The notes below the pieces were generated by a model. The model saw only the letters and a list, made by a program, of their open reading frames with translations. It made no database searches and was not told the DNA's origin. DNA of 64,000 nt from Alphaproteobacteria bacterium. GTDB taxonomy: Bacteria; Pseudomonadota; Alphaproteobacteria; Rhizobiales; Beijerinckiaceae. The DNA lies in NCBI GenBank assembly GCA_016870035.1, contig VGCJ01000001.1:1-64000 (forward strand), written 5' to 3'. The position numbers and the translations under genes were made by a program. Shown here one piece after another: positions 1 to 8,641 of the stretch (positions are counted from its first letter, which is position 1; each line of letters begins with the position of its first letter).

Positions 1-1
1 G

Positions 2-307
2 TTCGGGCCTGATTGGCCGGGGCAAAGATGCGGGGCAAAAACGCGTCGAGGTACACCCTGCCTTAAACCGGCTTTAAAAGGCCGTACGAGGTGTCAACTT
101 CATGGGGGTAGGTCTACCGGCCCCAAAACGATCGAGGGCCGTCAGCGAGTCTCTGAAGCTCATTTGAAGCATGGTCGTAGGACTAATGCGCAAATTGCTG
201 CTGATCGTGAGAGGGCTCAATCCAATCGTGAGATATGGGCTGCGTTACGGGAGAGAGTCGCGTTAATGGTTGCCGATGGGACACTTCCACCAGACTACAA
301 GATCTAA
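2..307 (+). CDS. HGGxSTGP motif protein, 5' end outside window
   Basis: An open frame runs from the window edge to a TAA at 305-307 (101 residues visible) with no start codon inside the window. Residues 10-34 form a Cys/His pattern C-x9-C-x10-C-x2-H, followed at once by HGGRSTGPKT (34-43) and a basic helical segment with LKHGRRT. This matches the small HGGxSTGP proteins common in prophages and integrated elements of Proteobacteria, which look zinc-binding but have no established function. It converges on the replication gene that ends at 406. The absence of stops over 300 bases together with the family motif makes it a real gene rather than chance. Confidence 0.8.
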   Translation, partial: FGPDWPGQRCGAKTRRGTPCLKPALKGRTRCQLHGGRSTGPKTIEGRQRVSEAHLKHGRRTNAQIAADRERAQSNREIWAALRERVALMVADGTLPPDYKI

Positions 308-324
308 ACGCGGACAAACCAAAA

Positions 325-412
325 TTCCTGACATTCCTGATTGCGCGCACGAATAGAGAAAGAAATAAAAACACTTACTATCTTACGCACACGCAATCAG
401 GAATGTCAGGAA
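325..412. repeat. perfect 21-bp inverted repeat between convergent genes
   Basis: Arms at 325-345 and 392-412 are exact reverse complements of 21 bases, separated by 46 bases. Each arm contains CCTGA (or its complement) twice at a 9-base interval, so four half-sites are arranged symmetrically. The right arm overlaps the stop codon of the primase gene. There is no T-tract typical of an intrinsic terminator. It could be a recognition site for an element-encoded DNA-binding or replication protein, or a processed RNA hairpin; function is not known. Confidence 0.85.
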
Positions 413-2946
413 ATACCCCCCGCTCGGCCTAAAGAGCGTATCTGGTTGTGACAAAACTCCCTGCGAAGGCGCTCCTTCTCCGCACGATCCTTGTAGATTT
501 CATGAACGCGCGGATTGACTATCCAGCTCTTAGGTTTTGCGGCGGAGGCTTCCGGGAGGAGCCACCCATAGTTACAGAGGTTCTCAGCAACAGGCGTTAC
601 AATTTCAAGGGCTGTCCGATTATGGGGATCATTACGAAACTCACGCACATTTGCCGTCAGATCACTGGCCACCAACCGTTCGAGCTGCTTTGATATGATG
701 TAATCGGCAGCTGCCTGCTCACGGCGGAACAAAGTGCTATTTTCGGCACTAAAGAACTGCATGGCGTGCGGAACGACATAATTAAAGAAAATTGTTCGTG
801 CCGCAGCAACTGTATGATGGGGGATATCCGCTGACGGACTACGCAAAGCATGAAGGGCGATCAATATCCGACTAAAATGCGACAGCGACTTCATAGACCA
901 ACCAGCAAAATCAGAACCGGATTGTCCGCCACCTTCAGCGAGCATCAGGCCCGCTTCCTCGATTTCCGAGATAATTGCCTTTGACTCGTTAGATAGGGTC
1001 AACAACAAAGGGCCGCGAGCCGCTATCGTCCGAATATTTTTTTCGAATATCTCATCAGTTCTGCGCGTATCAATGTCTTGGCTCAATCGCCCGGGCTCAA
1101 GATTCACGTAGATAAACCGCTGAAGAAGCCCATCATTCACGCCACGGTGTTTCACGATGACGTCGGGTTGAATGCCTCCAATAACCCCGAATGAAAAATT
1201 TGGGACAGCAGTCATTCCGCTTGAAACGCGAAGTATATTTGCCGGTCCACCCTCATAGCCCGTCAAATAATAAGCTTTATCGCTGCTACTCTTTTTGTAT
1301 CGATCCATCGAATTAAACATTGTCTCAAGTTCGTCTACATGGATCGTCGTCCCGCTCTCTTGCTTCGATAGATGCTGCGCAAGAGCCTCAATCGTTGAGT
1401 CTTGAGCCATAAAAAGCTTACAAGTAGGGGGATCCTCAGTCTTCTTTTCTTGCATTGATTTGGCTTTATAACGATCCATCGCCTTCTTATACTTTAGGTT
1501 CTCTTCATTTTGAATTTTTTGAAGAGGCCCCCTTGTTTTGGCAAGAATGGGCGATTTTTTTGTCGCAGGGAGGCCGACCAGTGCGAACCAAAAATTTTTA
1601 CCGCCTGAAAAATTACTGTTTTCCCGAAACATGACTCGGGTTCTTGCATCGACAGCTGCGGATGTATTTGCGAGCATTGCAATCGCAACCGCCCCAGTGT
1701 CCACACCGAGGCTAGTGCTTACATTTGTTACATAGACCCTCTCTTCGTCGTTTAGGGCTTCCATGGGGAATAGAACGGTTGAGGTAGAAGAAAAAATATC
1801 TATAGGCTCTTTAAAATTGTCATTAGAGGAGCCAACCGTAGTTTTGTCCCCGTCACTTGAGTAATCGCCATCTGAGAGGCCATGCTCTTTCAATAAAGTC
1901 TTTAGCCCATCCTTATATGAGGCTTCTGCTCCCCATCTCTTCCCAATCTCCACATCAATGACGTCATGGTCTTTTCGACCAAACAATTGTTTTTCCGCGC
2001 TAAGAAGATCATTTGCATGAAAACAATAGAGTCTTTCGACCCCATCTTCACGCCGATTTATTAGGATACCCGCCGTCTCAGGATCGCCATCTTGGGGATA
2101 AAATCGATCTGACCTTTGATCATAGCGATAGCCATATTTTGAAAGGACGTCGCTCAACGTACCGAGTTTAGCTCGCAAAGCATCAAAGACTGAGTTGGGC
2201 TCCTCTTCAAAGTTGCGTTTGAAAACAGCATCAACAGACTTCGACGTTTTTTTGTTTCTTTCGGCTTCGATGATATCATATTCTTCAGTCGCCTCGGGAA
2301 CATAAGTATCATAGTCGACCAGATTGCCCGCAGTTTGGAAGGTTTCAGCGAACTGCATATTTTCTTTTGACACTCTTGGAGTGTAGAAGATCGCTTCAGC
2401 GCCCAATTTACTCAGGTCGATGCAGTCTGAGAGACCGAGATCCCGAGCAACCTTTTCAACAATAAGCTTATCGATTACGTATTTTCGATTATACTCGCCT
2501 ATTGTTTTATTTGGGTCTGGGAACTGTACAACTTTCGACAATGGAAGAACGATCCGAAAGCGCGTCTCCCCCGGGCAATGGGAATAAGTCGTATAACCGA
2601 TCGCTTGAATGCCCAATTCCTCAAGCCTTGTACGCATCTCAGACATTGACGGCGGTTTCGGGCCTAAACTCGCATCACCATCTTGCTGCTCGACGTCGAG
2701 AATTATACCCGTTCGGGTTTTAATCTCCGTCTTTTTTCTACTCCCTAAAAAGGTCGCTGGTGCGATTGCGCCGCCGTCCTTTTCACCCTCTAGATGTAGA
2801 GTAAAGACAAGCCCAGCCTTCTCTACTGTATAGTTTAGTACGTTTGTCGCCTCAGAATGAAACTTGTTCTGAAAGGAGGTCACCCGGAAGATTGGCTGAC
2901 CGTAGTCAGGTTGGCTCATCGACCTATTTTTTCGGGGACGGCTCAT
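406..2946 (-). CDS. primase/helicase-like replication protein of integrated element
   Basis: 846 residues. The N-terminal part resembles archaeo-eukaryotic-type primase domains of mobile elements: a D-x-E pair (LDVEQQDG, about residue 82) and a TTYSHCPGETRFR segment of the S-x-H type (about 118-130). The central part resembles DUF3987: a degenerate P-loop (VGLPATKKSP, about 455), an acidic IHVDELE strand, and a YLTGYEGG segment. Such proteins initiate replication of phage-like and plasmid-like elements; the exact activity here is inference. The start overlaps the AlpA stop by four bases (ATGA type), so the two are translationally coupled. The P-loop lacks the usual GxGK, so helicase activity is uncertain. 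Confidence 0.75.
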   Translation of the reverse strand: MSRPRKNRSMSQPDYGQPIFRVTSFQNKFHSEATNVLNYTVEKAGLVFTLHLEGEKDGGAIAPATFLGSRKKTEIKTRTGIILDVEQQDGDASLGPKPPSMSEMRTRLEELGIQAIGYTTYSHCPGETRFRIVLPLSKVVQFPDPNKTIGEYNRKYVIDKLIVEKVARDLGLSDCIDLSKLGAEAIFYTPRVSKENMQFAETFQTAGNLVDYDTYVPEATEEYDIIEAERNKKTSKSVDAVFKRNFEEEPNSVFDALRAKLGTLSDVLSKYGYRYDQRSDRFYPQDGDPETAGILINRREDGVERLYCFHANDLLSAEKQLFGRKDHDVIDVEIGKRWGAEASYKDGLKTLLKEHGLSDGDYSSDGDKTTVGSSNDNFKEPIDIFSSTSTVLFPMEALNDEERVYVTNVSTSLGVDTGAVAIAMLANTSAAVDARTRVMFRENSNFSGGKNFWFALVGLPATKKSPILAKTRGPLQKIQNEENLKYKKAMDRYKAKSMQEKKTEDPPTCKLFMAQDSTIEALAQHLSKQESGTTIHVDELETMFNSMDRYKKSSSDKAYYLTGYEGGPANILRVSSGMTAVPNFSFGVIGGIQPDVIVKHRGVNDGLLQRFIYVNLEPGRLSQDIDTRRTDEIFEKNIRTIAARGPLLLTLSNESKAIISEIEEAGLMLAEGGGQSGSDFAGWSMKSLSHFSRILIALHALRSPSADIPHHTVAAARTIFFNYVVPHAMQFFSAENSTLFRREQAAADYIISKQLERLVASDLTANVREFRNDPHNRTALEIVTPVAENLCNYGWLLPEASAAKPKSWIVNPRVHEIYKDRAEKERLRREFCHNQIRSLGRAGGIS

Positions 2947-3170
2947 TTTGAGTCTCCCTTCGCCACTGTATTGTTATGATTAGACGGGCTTGCTCGGCTG
3001 ATTCGATCTTGGATCCAATCGTCGAGATCACTCTCAACCCAGCCGACAGATCTCGTTGAGATCTTCACAGACTGAGGAAATTGGCCCTCTGCCATTTGAG
3101 CGTAGAGCGAACTACGGCTCAAGCCGCAGCGTTGAAGTACATCAGGAAGTCTCAGAATTTTCATAGCCAT
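2943..3170 (-). CDS. AlpA-family excisionase/transcriptional regulator
   Basis: 75 residues from the ATG at 3170, chosen because AGGACA lies just upstream; an in-frame start at 3209 would add a non-conserved tail. The body (ILRLPDVLQRCGLSRSSLYAQM, then FPQSVKISTRSVGWVESDLDDW) has the winged helix-turn-helix layout of AlpA/MerR-like excisionases: LPxV, SxSxLY, FPxxVxxxxRxVGW, exDlxxW. Members control integrase expression or excision of prophages and islands. It is coupled to the primase gene by a four-base overlap and forms a probable three-gene unit with the upstream unknown protein. Confidence 0.85.
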   Translation of the reverse strand: MAMKILRLPDVLQRCGLSRSSLYAQMAEGQFPQSVKISTRSVGWVESDLDDWIQDRISRASPSNHNNTVAKGDSK

Positions 3171-3249
3171 TGTCCTGTCCCCTCGGGGTTCGTTGACGAT
3201 GGCCAGCACATAGACCGGTTAGAATGGGTCTAAGCCAAGCTTCCAGCGA

Positions 3250-3771
3250 TTATAATTTGGGGCTACCTCGATTTTTTTGAGCCCCGCCCATCCGGCCGTT
3301 TTCGGCGCAAACTGCTGAACGGTTCTTTGCGGCTTCCCTGTATCGATTTAGTTCTTCAAGATCTTTTGCCCTCTGACGATCGGCTTGTTCTTTCCGCTGG
3401 GTCAAACTGAGCGCAAGTTCCTTCAATTCTAGAGGGTCGTCTGGTAAAGGGACCGCCGATGTTCCGTCCCCTACTTCAGCAATTGCCTGTAGACCGGTTA
3501 CGGTTACATTTGCCGAGAATGATAACCCTTTTATATTTTTCAGATATTGCCAGCACTCTTGGGTAACGGCCCATGCGAAGAACTTATGTGAGTCCATCCC
3601 ACGACTATTTGGCAAATACCCTTTCGCCTGAGCGTAACCGATTTTCGAATAATTTGAGTTGTAGGCTTTGGCCCGGTCGGTCCCGGGCGGGGCGTGTGCC
3701 GCGATAAACTTCGACGCCGCTGCTACGGTTATGAACGGATCGCCGACATGGTATTCATCGAGTAAGGGCAT
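3250..3771 (-). CDS. hypothetical protein of integrated element
   Basis: 173 residues, family not recognised. The N-terminal half is mixed alpha/beta with an aromatic middle (HKFFAWAVTQECWQYLKNIKG). Residues about 118-160 are strongly charged and probably helical or coiled-coil (KEQADRQRAKDLEELNRYREAAK). The tail is basic and glycine-rich (GRMGGAQKN). It is the first gene of the unit running away from tRNA-Glu and precedes alpA by about 80 bases, so it may be an early element protein. No ribosome site of note is seen before the ATG at 3771. Confidence 0.6.
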   Translation of the reverse strand: MPLLDEYHVGDPFITVAAASKFIAAHAPPGTDRAKAYNSNYSKIGYAQAKGYLPNSRGMDSHKFFAWAVTQECWQYLKNIKGLSFSANVTVTGLQAIAEVGDGTSAVPLPDDPLELKELALSLTQRKEQADRQRAKDLEELNRYREAAKNRSAVCAENGRMGGAQKNRGSPKL

Positions 3772-3935
3772 AAAATACTTCGACCAGTCCGTGATACATG
3801 GTTCCGCTACTTATACTTTATCTTGAGCCATACTCATACGAGAACGACCTGTGAGATGTGCCGTTTTCCCCAATGGTCTTATTTGACGAATATTTGATGT
3901 TTTCTTCGCGAAAAGGACTAAGTCTTTGAAATCAT

Positions 3936-4011
3936 TGGCGCGCCCTACGGGACTCGAACCCGTGTTTTCGCCGTGAAAGGGCGACGTCCTAGACCGCTAG
4001 ACGAAGGGCGC
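3936..4011 (-). tRNA. tRNA-Glu (UUC)
   Basis: On the minus strand the cloverleaf closes with a 7-bp acceptor stem GCGCCCT/AGGGCGC, an anticodon stem TCGCC/GGCGA with loop CTTTCAC (anticodon TTC at 3975-3977), and a T-loop TTCGAGT. The CCA end is encoded (3936-3938). Its 3' end faces the accessory genes at 1-3.9 kb, consistent with use as an integration target. Confidence 0.97.
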
Positions 4012-4150
4012 TTCTTTGCGAAGACGGGCGCTTATAGGCGATCATAACGCGCTAGACAAGCCGCCTGTGACACGGCAGAAGGGCATAAATTGATCAGCTC
4101 CCGCGTCAATTCTATCTAAGACATTCTCAAAAAGGCCGAAAACCCCAGAA

Positions 4151-5146
4151 ATGTCTCAAACACCCCCCTCCTCCTCGGACACAGCCCGTCCGCATACGCC
4201 GCTTCTAGAGCCCTCAAGCGGCACGGGAGAGGATCTCGGCGACAGTGCGCGGGACGAGGCGACTGAAGCACCACTTCATCAAAACATCCCGGCGGGCATC
4301 GGTTTGATGATTCTGGGCATATTTCTCTTTGTCGCCAATGATGTGATGGGGAAATGGCTTGTGGCGACTTACACGGTGGGTCAGGTCTTGTTGATCCGCA
4401 GCGCAGCCGGTCTTGTGATGCTCAGCCGCTCGCTTTGGAAGGCGGGCTTAAACACCATTCTGTTTCCGCCGTCGCCAAAACTCAATCTGCTGCGCATCTT
4501 TCTCACCACATGTGAGGTCGCGTGTTTTTACTGGGCGGTTTCTTATATTCCGCTCGCCGATATTGTGACACTTTATATGGCCGCCCCAATTTTTGTGACG
4601 GCGCTTGCCTATCCTTTGCTGGGTGAAAAAATTGATACACCGCGCGTGATCGCCATTATCATCGGCTTCATCGGCGTCATCATTGCGATGCGCCCTTCAA
4701 GCGCGAGTTTTTCACTGCCGGCGCTTGTGGCTCTCTCAGGCTGTCTCTTCTTCTCGTTGATGATGATCATCACACGTCACTTGCGTGGGACGAAAGGCAT
4801 CGTGCTTGTGACGTGGCAATCGATGGCCGCGCTTCTTCTCGGCGCCGTGATTTCACCCATCGGCTGGGTTACGCCCACACCACGTGATTTTGTTTTGTTG
4901 CTTATGCTCGGTGTTGTGGCAACGCTTGCCCATATCGCCGTGAATAAAGCGCTCAAACTCGCGCCTGCCGCCATAATCATGCCCTATCAATATACGCAGA
5001 TTATCTGGGCGGTGATTTTTGGCATTATCATCTTTGGAGATTGGCCAGATCAAATGATGATCATGGGCTCTGCATTGATTATCGCTGCTGGTCTCTTGAT
5101 TTTCTGGCGCGAGCAAAAAGTCGGGCGAAAAGAAAAAGACGCTTAA
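4151..5146 (+). CDS. DMT (EamA) family transporter
   Basis: 331 residues. About 45 hydrophilic residues rich in Ser, Pro and Glu precede ten predicted membrane helices arranged as two EamA repeats; the second begins near FSLPALVALSGCLF. The conserved end-of-repeat proline/glycine pattern (LLGEKIDTPRVIAIIIGFIGVIIAMRP) is present. Members of the drug/metabolite transporter superfamily export amino acids, nucleosides or small metabolites; the substrate cannot be read from sequence. It converges on recJ with a four-base overlap of the stop codons and no terminator between them. Confidence 0.9.
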   Translation: MSQTPPSSSDTARPHTPLLEPSSGTGEDLGDSARDEATEAPLHQNIPAGIGLMILGIFLFVANDVMGKWLVATYTVGQVLLIRSAAGLVMLSRSLWKAGLNTILFPPSPKLNLLRIFLTTCEVACFYWAVSYIPLADIVTLYMAAPIFVTALAYPLLGEKIDTPRVIAIIIGFIGVIIAMRPSSASFSLPALVALSGCLFFSLMMIITRHLRGTKGIVLVTWQSMAALLLGAVISPIGWVTPTPRDFVLLLMLGVVATLAHIAVNKALKLAPAAIIMPYQYTQIIWAVIFGIIIFGDWPDQMMIMGSALIIAAGLLIFWREQKVGRKEKDA

Positions 5147-6939
5147 TTGACGCGCGCGATATCAACAAGACGAAGTTGAACGCGCTCACCGCCGCCATAG
5201 CGATCAACGGTCAGCGTTCCTGCTAGATGAAACGATTCACCGCGTCCGGAGAGCAATGCTTTGCCCATCGGCGTGTCTTCACTTCGAAACGCGATGGCGC
5301 CGATCATAGAGCCATCACCTGATTTGAAGCGCGCGCGAACATGGCCTTGGCCAACAATACCGGAATCAACCAAACGATGATTTGAAAAGGCCATCATCGG
5401 TTCGGGATGTGAAGAACCAAAAGGGCCCGCCTTCTCAATCCGTTCCACAAGTTCGGCTGTAGCCCCCCCTGCAGTGAGTGTCGCATCAATTAACAAAGCC
5501 GTTTCAGCGCGTGAAGCTTTCACATCATTGTGAAGACGCGCCTCAAGAAATTCACGAAACGAGTCAATCCGCTCTGACTGAATCGTAACACCCGCCGCCA
5601 TGGCATGACCGCCACCTTTGATGATGATCCCCTCATTAACAGCAGCGCGAACCGTGCGGCCGAGATCAACGCCTGTCAATGATCGACCTGATCCCGTGCC
5701 CAGCCCCGATGCATCTAGCGCAATGGCAAATGAAGGACGCCGAAATCGTTCTTTCAAACGTGACGCGACAAGACCCACAACGCCCGGATGCCAAGATGGC
5801 GATGAAGTCACAATAACATTTCGATTTTCATCTTCATCAAGACCGATCATCGCGAGCGCTTCGGCTTCAGCCTCTTCAACCATGCGCTTCTCGATCTCGC
5901 GACGCTCTTTGTTTAATTGATCAAGACGCGAAGCAATCGCTGTGGCTTCCGCTTCATCTTGTGTGAGAAGAAGCCGCGCGCCGAGAGCCGCATCCCCAAT
6001 TCGCCCGCCTGCATTGATGCGCGGACCGATGAGAAACCCCAGATGAAACGGCGTAATCGGTCCGTCAAGACGCGCAACATCAGCCAAAGCACGTAACCCA
6101 ATGCGGGCACGCGAGCGCGCAATCGCAAGTCCTTGGCGCACAAAGGCGCGGTTTAATCCGTAAAGCGGCACAACATCGGCAATGGTTGCAAGCGCGACAA
6201 GATCAAGTGAAGAGAGAAGATCAGGCTCTTTGAGATGGGCATTAAAAAATTTCCGCTCCCGCAAAACTCTTGTTGCCGCAATGATCGTCATAAAGACAAC
6301 ACCGGCGGCACAAAGATGACCGAGGCCCGAAAGATCATCTTGTCTGTTGGGATTCACAAGCGCATCCACAAGCGGCAATTCAACGGGTGCTTGATGGTGA
6401 TCAAGCACAACAACATCCATGCCTAAACGTTTGGCTTCTTGTAGCGTGTCATGGCTTGTGGTGCCGCAATCAACCGTCACAAGAAGGCGCGCTCCCGATT
6501 GAGCGAGCGTTGTGATCGCTTCTTTGTTGGGGCCGTAACCTTCAACGAGACGATCAGGAATATGTATGGCGCGCTCTAAAGCGAAGTGATCTAACCATTC
6601 TGCAAGAAGCGCTGATGAACATGCACCATCGACATCATAATCACCAAAAATAGCAACAGACTCGCGCCGCATCACCGCATCGGCTAGCCGCGCGGCGGCT
6701 AGGTCCATGTCTTTTAAAAGAAGCGGATCCGGCATCAAATCGCGCAAACGCGGTTCAAGATAGGCCGGTAAATCGGATGAGCGAACATCACGCCCCGCAA
6801 GAATGAGTGCAAGCGCATCCGACAAACCATGCTCTTGTTGGATGGCGAGCGCCTGCGCTTCGCCTTGATCATCAAGACGGTATCGCCACACACGGTCAGA
6901 TACCGATCGTTCATGCGTGAAAACAGGACGCGTGATCAT
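5143..6939 (-). CDS. recJ: single-stranded-DNA-specific exonuclease RecJ
   Basis: 598 residues from the ATG at 6939. RecJ is a 5'-3' exonuclease acting in recombination and mismatch repair. The DHH phosphoesterase motifs are visible: DYDVDG at about 100-105, VTVDCG, VLDHHQ, and the DHHA1 motif GGHAMAAG in the C-terminal half, followed by an OB-fold-like tail. An upstream in-frame GTG at 6990 would lie inside the terminator hairpin of the preceding gene, and the family starts near TRPVFTHERS, so the later start is preferred. In many related genomes recJ sits next to hom-glpX; here it is about 5 kb away on the other strand. Confidence 0.93.
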   Translation of the reverse strand: MITRPVFTHERSVSDRVWRYRLDDQGEAQALAIQQEHGLSDALALILAGRDVRSSDLPAYLEPRLRDLMPDPLLLKDMDLAAARLADAVMRRESVAIFGDYDVDGACSSALLAEWLDHFALERAIHIPDRLVEGYGPNKEAITTLAQSGARLLVTVDCGTTSHDTLQEAKRLGMDVVVLDHHQAPVELPLVDALVNPNRQDDLSGLGHLCAAGVVFMTIIAATRVLRERKFFNAHLKEPDLLSSLDLVALATIADVVPLYGLNRAFVRQGLAIARSRARIGLRALADVARLDGPITPFHLGFLIGPRINAGGRIGDAALGARLLLTQDEAEATAIASRLDQLNKERREIEKRMVEEAEAEALAMIGLDEDENRNVIVTSSPSWHPGVVGLVASRLKERFRRPSFAIALDASGLGTGSGRSLTGVDLGRTVRAAVNEGIIIKGGGHAMAAGVTIQSERIDSFREFLEARLHNDVKASRAETALLIDATLTAGGATAELVERIEKAGPFGSSHPEPMMAFSNHRLVDSGIVGQGHVRARFKSGDGSMIGAIAFRSEDTPMGKALLSGRGESFHLAGTLTVDRYGGGERVQLRLVDIARVN

Positions 6940-6968
6940 GCCGCGATACGATCCTTGTTCAGGCAAGA

Positions 6969-6998
6969 TAAGAAAGGCGTCTGTTTTCACAGACGCCT
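6969..6998 (-). terminator. intrinsic terminator after FAH-family gene
   Basis: A 10-bp stem (6975-6984 with 6989-6998, four-base loop), followed on the minus strand by TTCTTATCTT. It lies between the stop of the FAH-family gene and the ATG of recJ, so recJ probably needs read-through or its own promoter. Confidence 0.7.
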
Positions 6999-7009
6999 CA
7001 TCTCAATTA

Positions 7010-7858
7010 TCAGCCTTCATAGGCTTCCACTTTTTGATACTGCTCGCCAAGACCAGCGATACCGACTTTCATCGTGTCGCCCGCTTTGAGATAGACCGGC
7101 GGCTTCATGCCCATGCCGACACCCGGAGGTGTACCGGTGGTGATCACATCACCCGGATCAAGCTGCATGAATTGCGAGATGTAAGCGACGAGATGCGCAA
7201 CACCGAAAACCATCGTCTTCGTTGAACCATTCTGCACGCGCTTGCCATTGAGATCGAGGAACATATCCAAATTCTGAACGTCCTTGATTTCATCTTTCGT
7301 GACAAGCCAGGGGCCAAGCGGACCGAAAGTCGGCGAGCCCTTGCCTTTCATCCATTGACCGCCACGCTCGGTCTGGAAAGCACGTTCGGAAATATCGTTA
7401 CACACGCAAAAGCCAGCGACATAATTAAGCGCGTTTTTCTCTTCGACATAAAGCGCGGTCTTGCCGATGACGATGGCGAGTTCCACTTCCCAATCAGTCT
7501 TATCTGAGCCTTTTGGGATCACGATCACATCATCAGGACCTTGCACGCAATTCGGCGCCTTGTTGAACAGGATCGGTTGCTCGGGCACCGGCATATTCGA
7601 CTCCGCCGCGTGGTCGGCATAGTTCAAACCCACGGCGATGAAATTGCCCGGACGCGCCACGCATGAGCCGAGCCGCGTGCCGGGGGGAACAGCGGGCAAA
7701 GTCGCCGGGTCAAGCGCCTTCAATTTTGCCAGTGAGTCGGACGACAGAACCGCACCATTCACATCGGCAATGTGCGAGGAAAGATCGCGGATCGCGCCTG
7801 AGGCATCGACCAGACCGGGCTTCTCATGGCCTTTGACACCAAAACGGACAAGTTTCAT
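7010..7858 (-). CDS. fumarylacetoacetate hydrolase family protein
   Basis: 282 residues from the ATG at 7858, which has AAGGAAA seven bases upstream; the open frame extends 25 codons further without support. The N-terminal cap (MKLVRFG...) is followed by the FAH catalytic fold: GLNYADHAAE, FNKAPNC, the metal-binding acidic set DWEVELAIVIGK (about 125-135), and a C-terminal TGTPPGVGMGMKPP. The family cleaves C-C bonds in acylpyruvates and related beta-diketo acids or acts on ureidoglycolate; the substrate here is not resolvable. It is followed by its own terminator and then recJ. Confidence 0.9.
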   Translation of the reverse strand: MKLVRFGVKGHEKPGLVDASGAIRDLSSHIADVNGAVLSSDSLAKLKALDPATLPAVPPGTRLGSCVARPGNFIAVGLNYADHAAESNMPVPEQPILFNKAPNCVQGPDDVIVIPKGSDKTDWEVELAIVIGKTALYVEEKNALNYVAGFCVCNDISERAFQTERGGQWMKGKGSPTFGPLGPWLVTKDEIKDVQNLDMFLDLNGKRVQNGSTKTMVFGVAHLVAYISQFMQLDPGDVITTGTPPGVGMGMKPPVYLKAGDTMKVGIAGLGEQYQKVEAYEG

Positions 7859-8006
7859 CGGAATTTCCTTAGTTTCATTCGAGAGCAAGTGGAGCTTGCC
7901 GCGCACCATGACGAAGGCAGCGGCCAGAGGCAAGCCCCGGCAAATTTAGGTCTGATTTGCATCGCGCTGAATGGAAAATCAGAACGCCAAGCGCGCGATC
8001 CCGCGA

Positions 8007-8567
8007 TCAAAGCGCAGCCAAAACCTCCGCCGTCGTCATCACGCGGGCGAATTCAACCCGCAACGTCGCGATATGTGCATCATGGATCGCACGCGCGGGG
8101 ATTGTGCCGCCTTTGCCATTGGGCAATTCAAAACAATCACTCGCGTCTTCAACCAGGATCATTTTGAAACCCATATTCGCGCGGACGCGTATGGTTGTGG
8201 ACACGCACATATCGGTAGAGATGCCGAATACGACGAGTGTATCAGCAACCAAGCGACGAAGGCGCAAATCGAGATCGGTTCCGATGAAGGCAGCGTTGAC
8301 GCTTTTTGTCATAAGCGCTTCACTCGGCAAAGGCACAAAGCCCGGACGATGCGCATTGCCTGGATGCTCGGGACGCAATGTCGAGCCTTCTTCAACACTG
8401 TCATGGCGCACATGAATCAAAGGGCGATTTTTTGCAAGCCATGCATCGAGCAAAGCCAAACCATTTTGATCGTATGCGGTGTTCCAACGCTTGGGCCAAG
8501 GTGCAAGATCAAATCCGCATTGCATATCAATGGGCAGCAAGACAGCATCAGACGGCAAGGATGTCAT
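8007..8567 (-). CDS. isochorismatase-family cysteine hydrolase
   Basis: 186 residues from the second of two adjacent ATGs, which has GGAG six bases upstream; the frame is open to 8579 with a TTG. The family catalytic residues are visible: Asp in LLPIDMQCGF and the nucleophile Cys in GISTDMCVSTTIR with the preceding cis-peptide region. Such enzymes hydrolyse amides (nicotinamidase, N-carbamoylsarcosine amidase, peroxyureidoacrylate hydrolase) or vinyl ethers. The substrate is unknown. It lies alone between the FAH-family gene and phaC, all on the minus strand. Confidence 0.85.
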   Translation of the reverse strand: MTSLPSDAVLLPIDMQCGFDLAPWPKRWNTAYDQNGLALLDAWLAKNRPLIHVRHDSVEEGSTLRPEHPGNAHRPGFVPLPSEALMTKSVNAAFIGTDLDLRLRRLVADTLVVFGISTDMCVSTTIRVRANMGFKMILVEDASDCFELPNGKGGTIPARAIHDAHIATLRVEFARVMTTAEVLAAL

Positions 8568-8641
8568 CATAGACTCCAAACATTATTGAACAAAAAAAGA
8601 AAATTAGGACGCATGACGCAACGAGACAACGCAACAATACT

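Larger units (their letters stand above)
1..3935. mobile_element. end of an integrated element abutting tRNA-Glu
   Basis: This stretch carries only accessory genes: an HGGxSTGP protein, a primase/helicase-like replication protein, an AlpA-type regulator and an unknown protein. It is visibly AT-richer than the metabolic genes to its right. It stops just beyond the 3' (CCA) end of the tRNA-Glu gene, the usual target of site-specific integrases. No integrase, transposase or second copy of the tRNA 3' end is visible, so the other boundary and the integrase (if any) must lie left of the window. Calling it an integrated phage-like or plasmid-like element is inference from gene content and position. 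Confidence 0.7.

Noticed and set aside
6940-6990. GTG at 6990 as the recJ start
   Set aside because: It lies inside the terminator hairpin of the upstream gene, and the added residues do not match RecJ.
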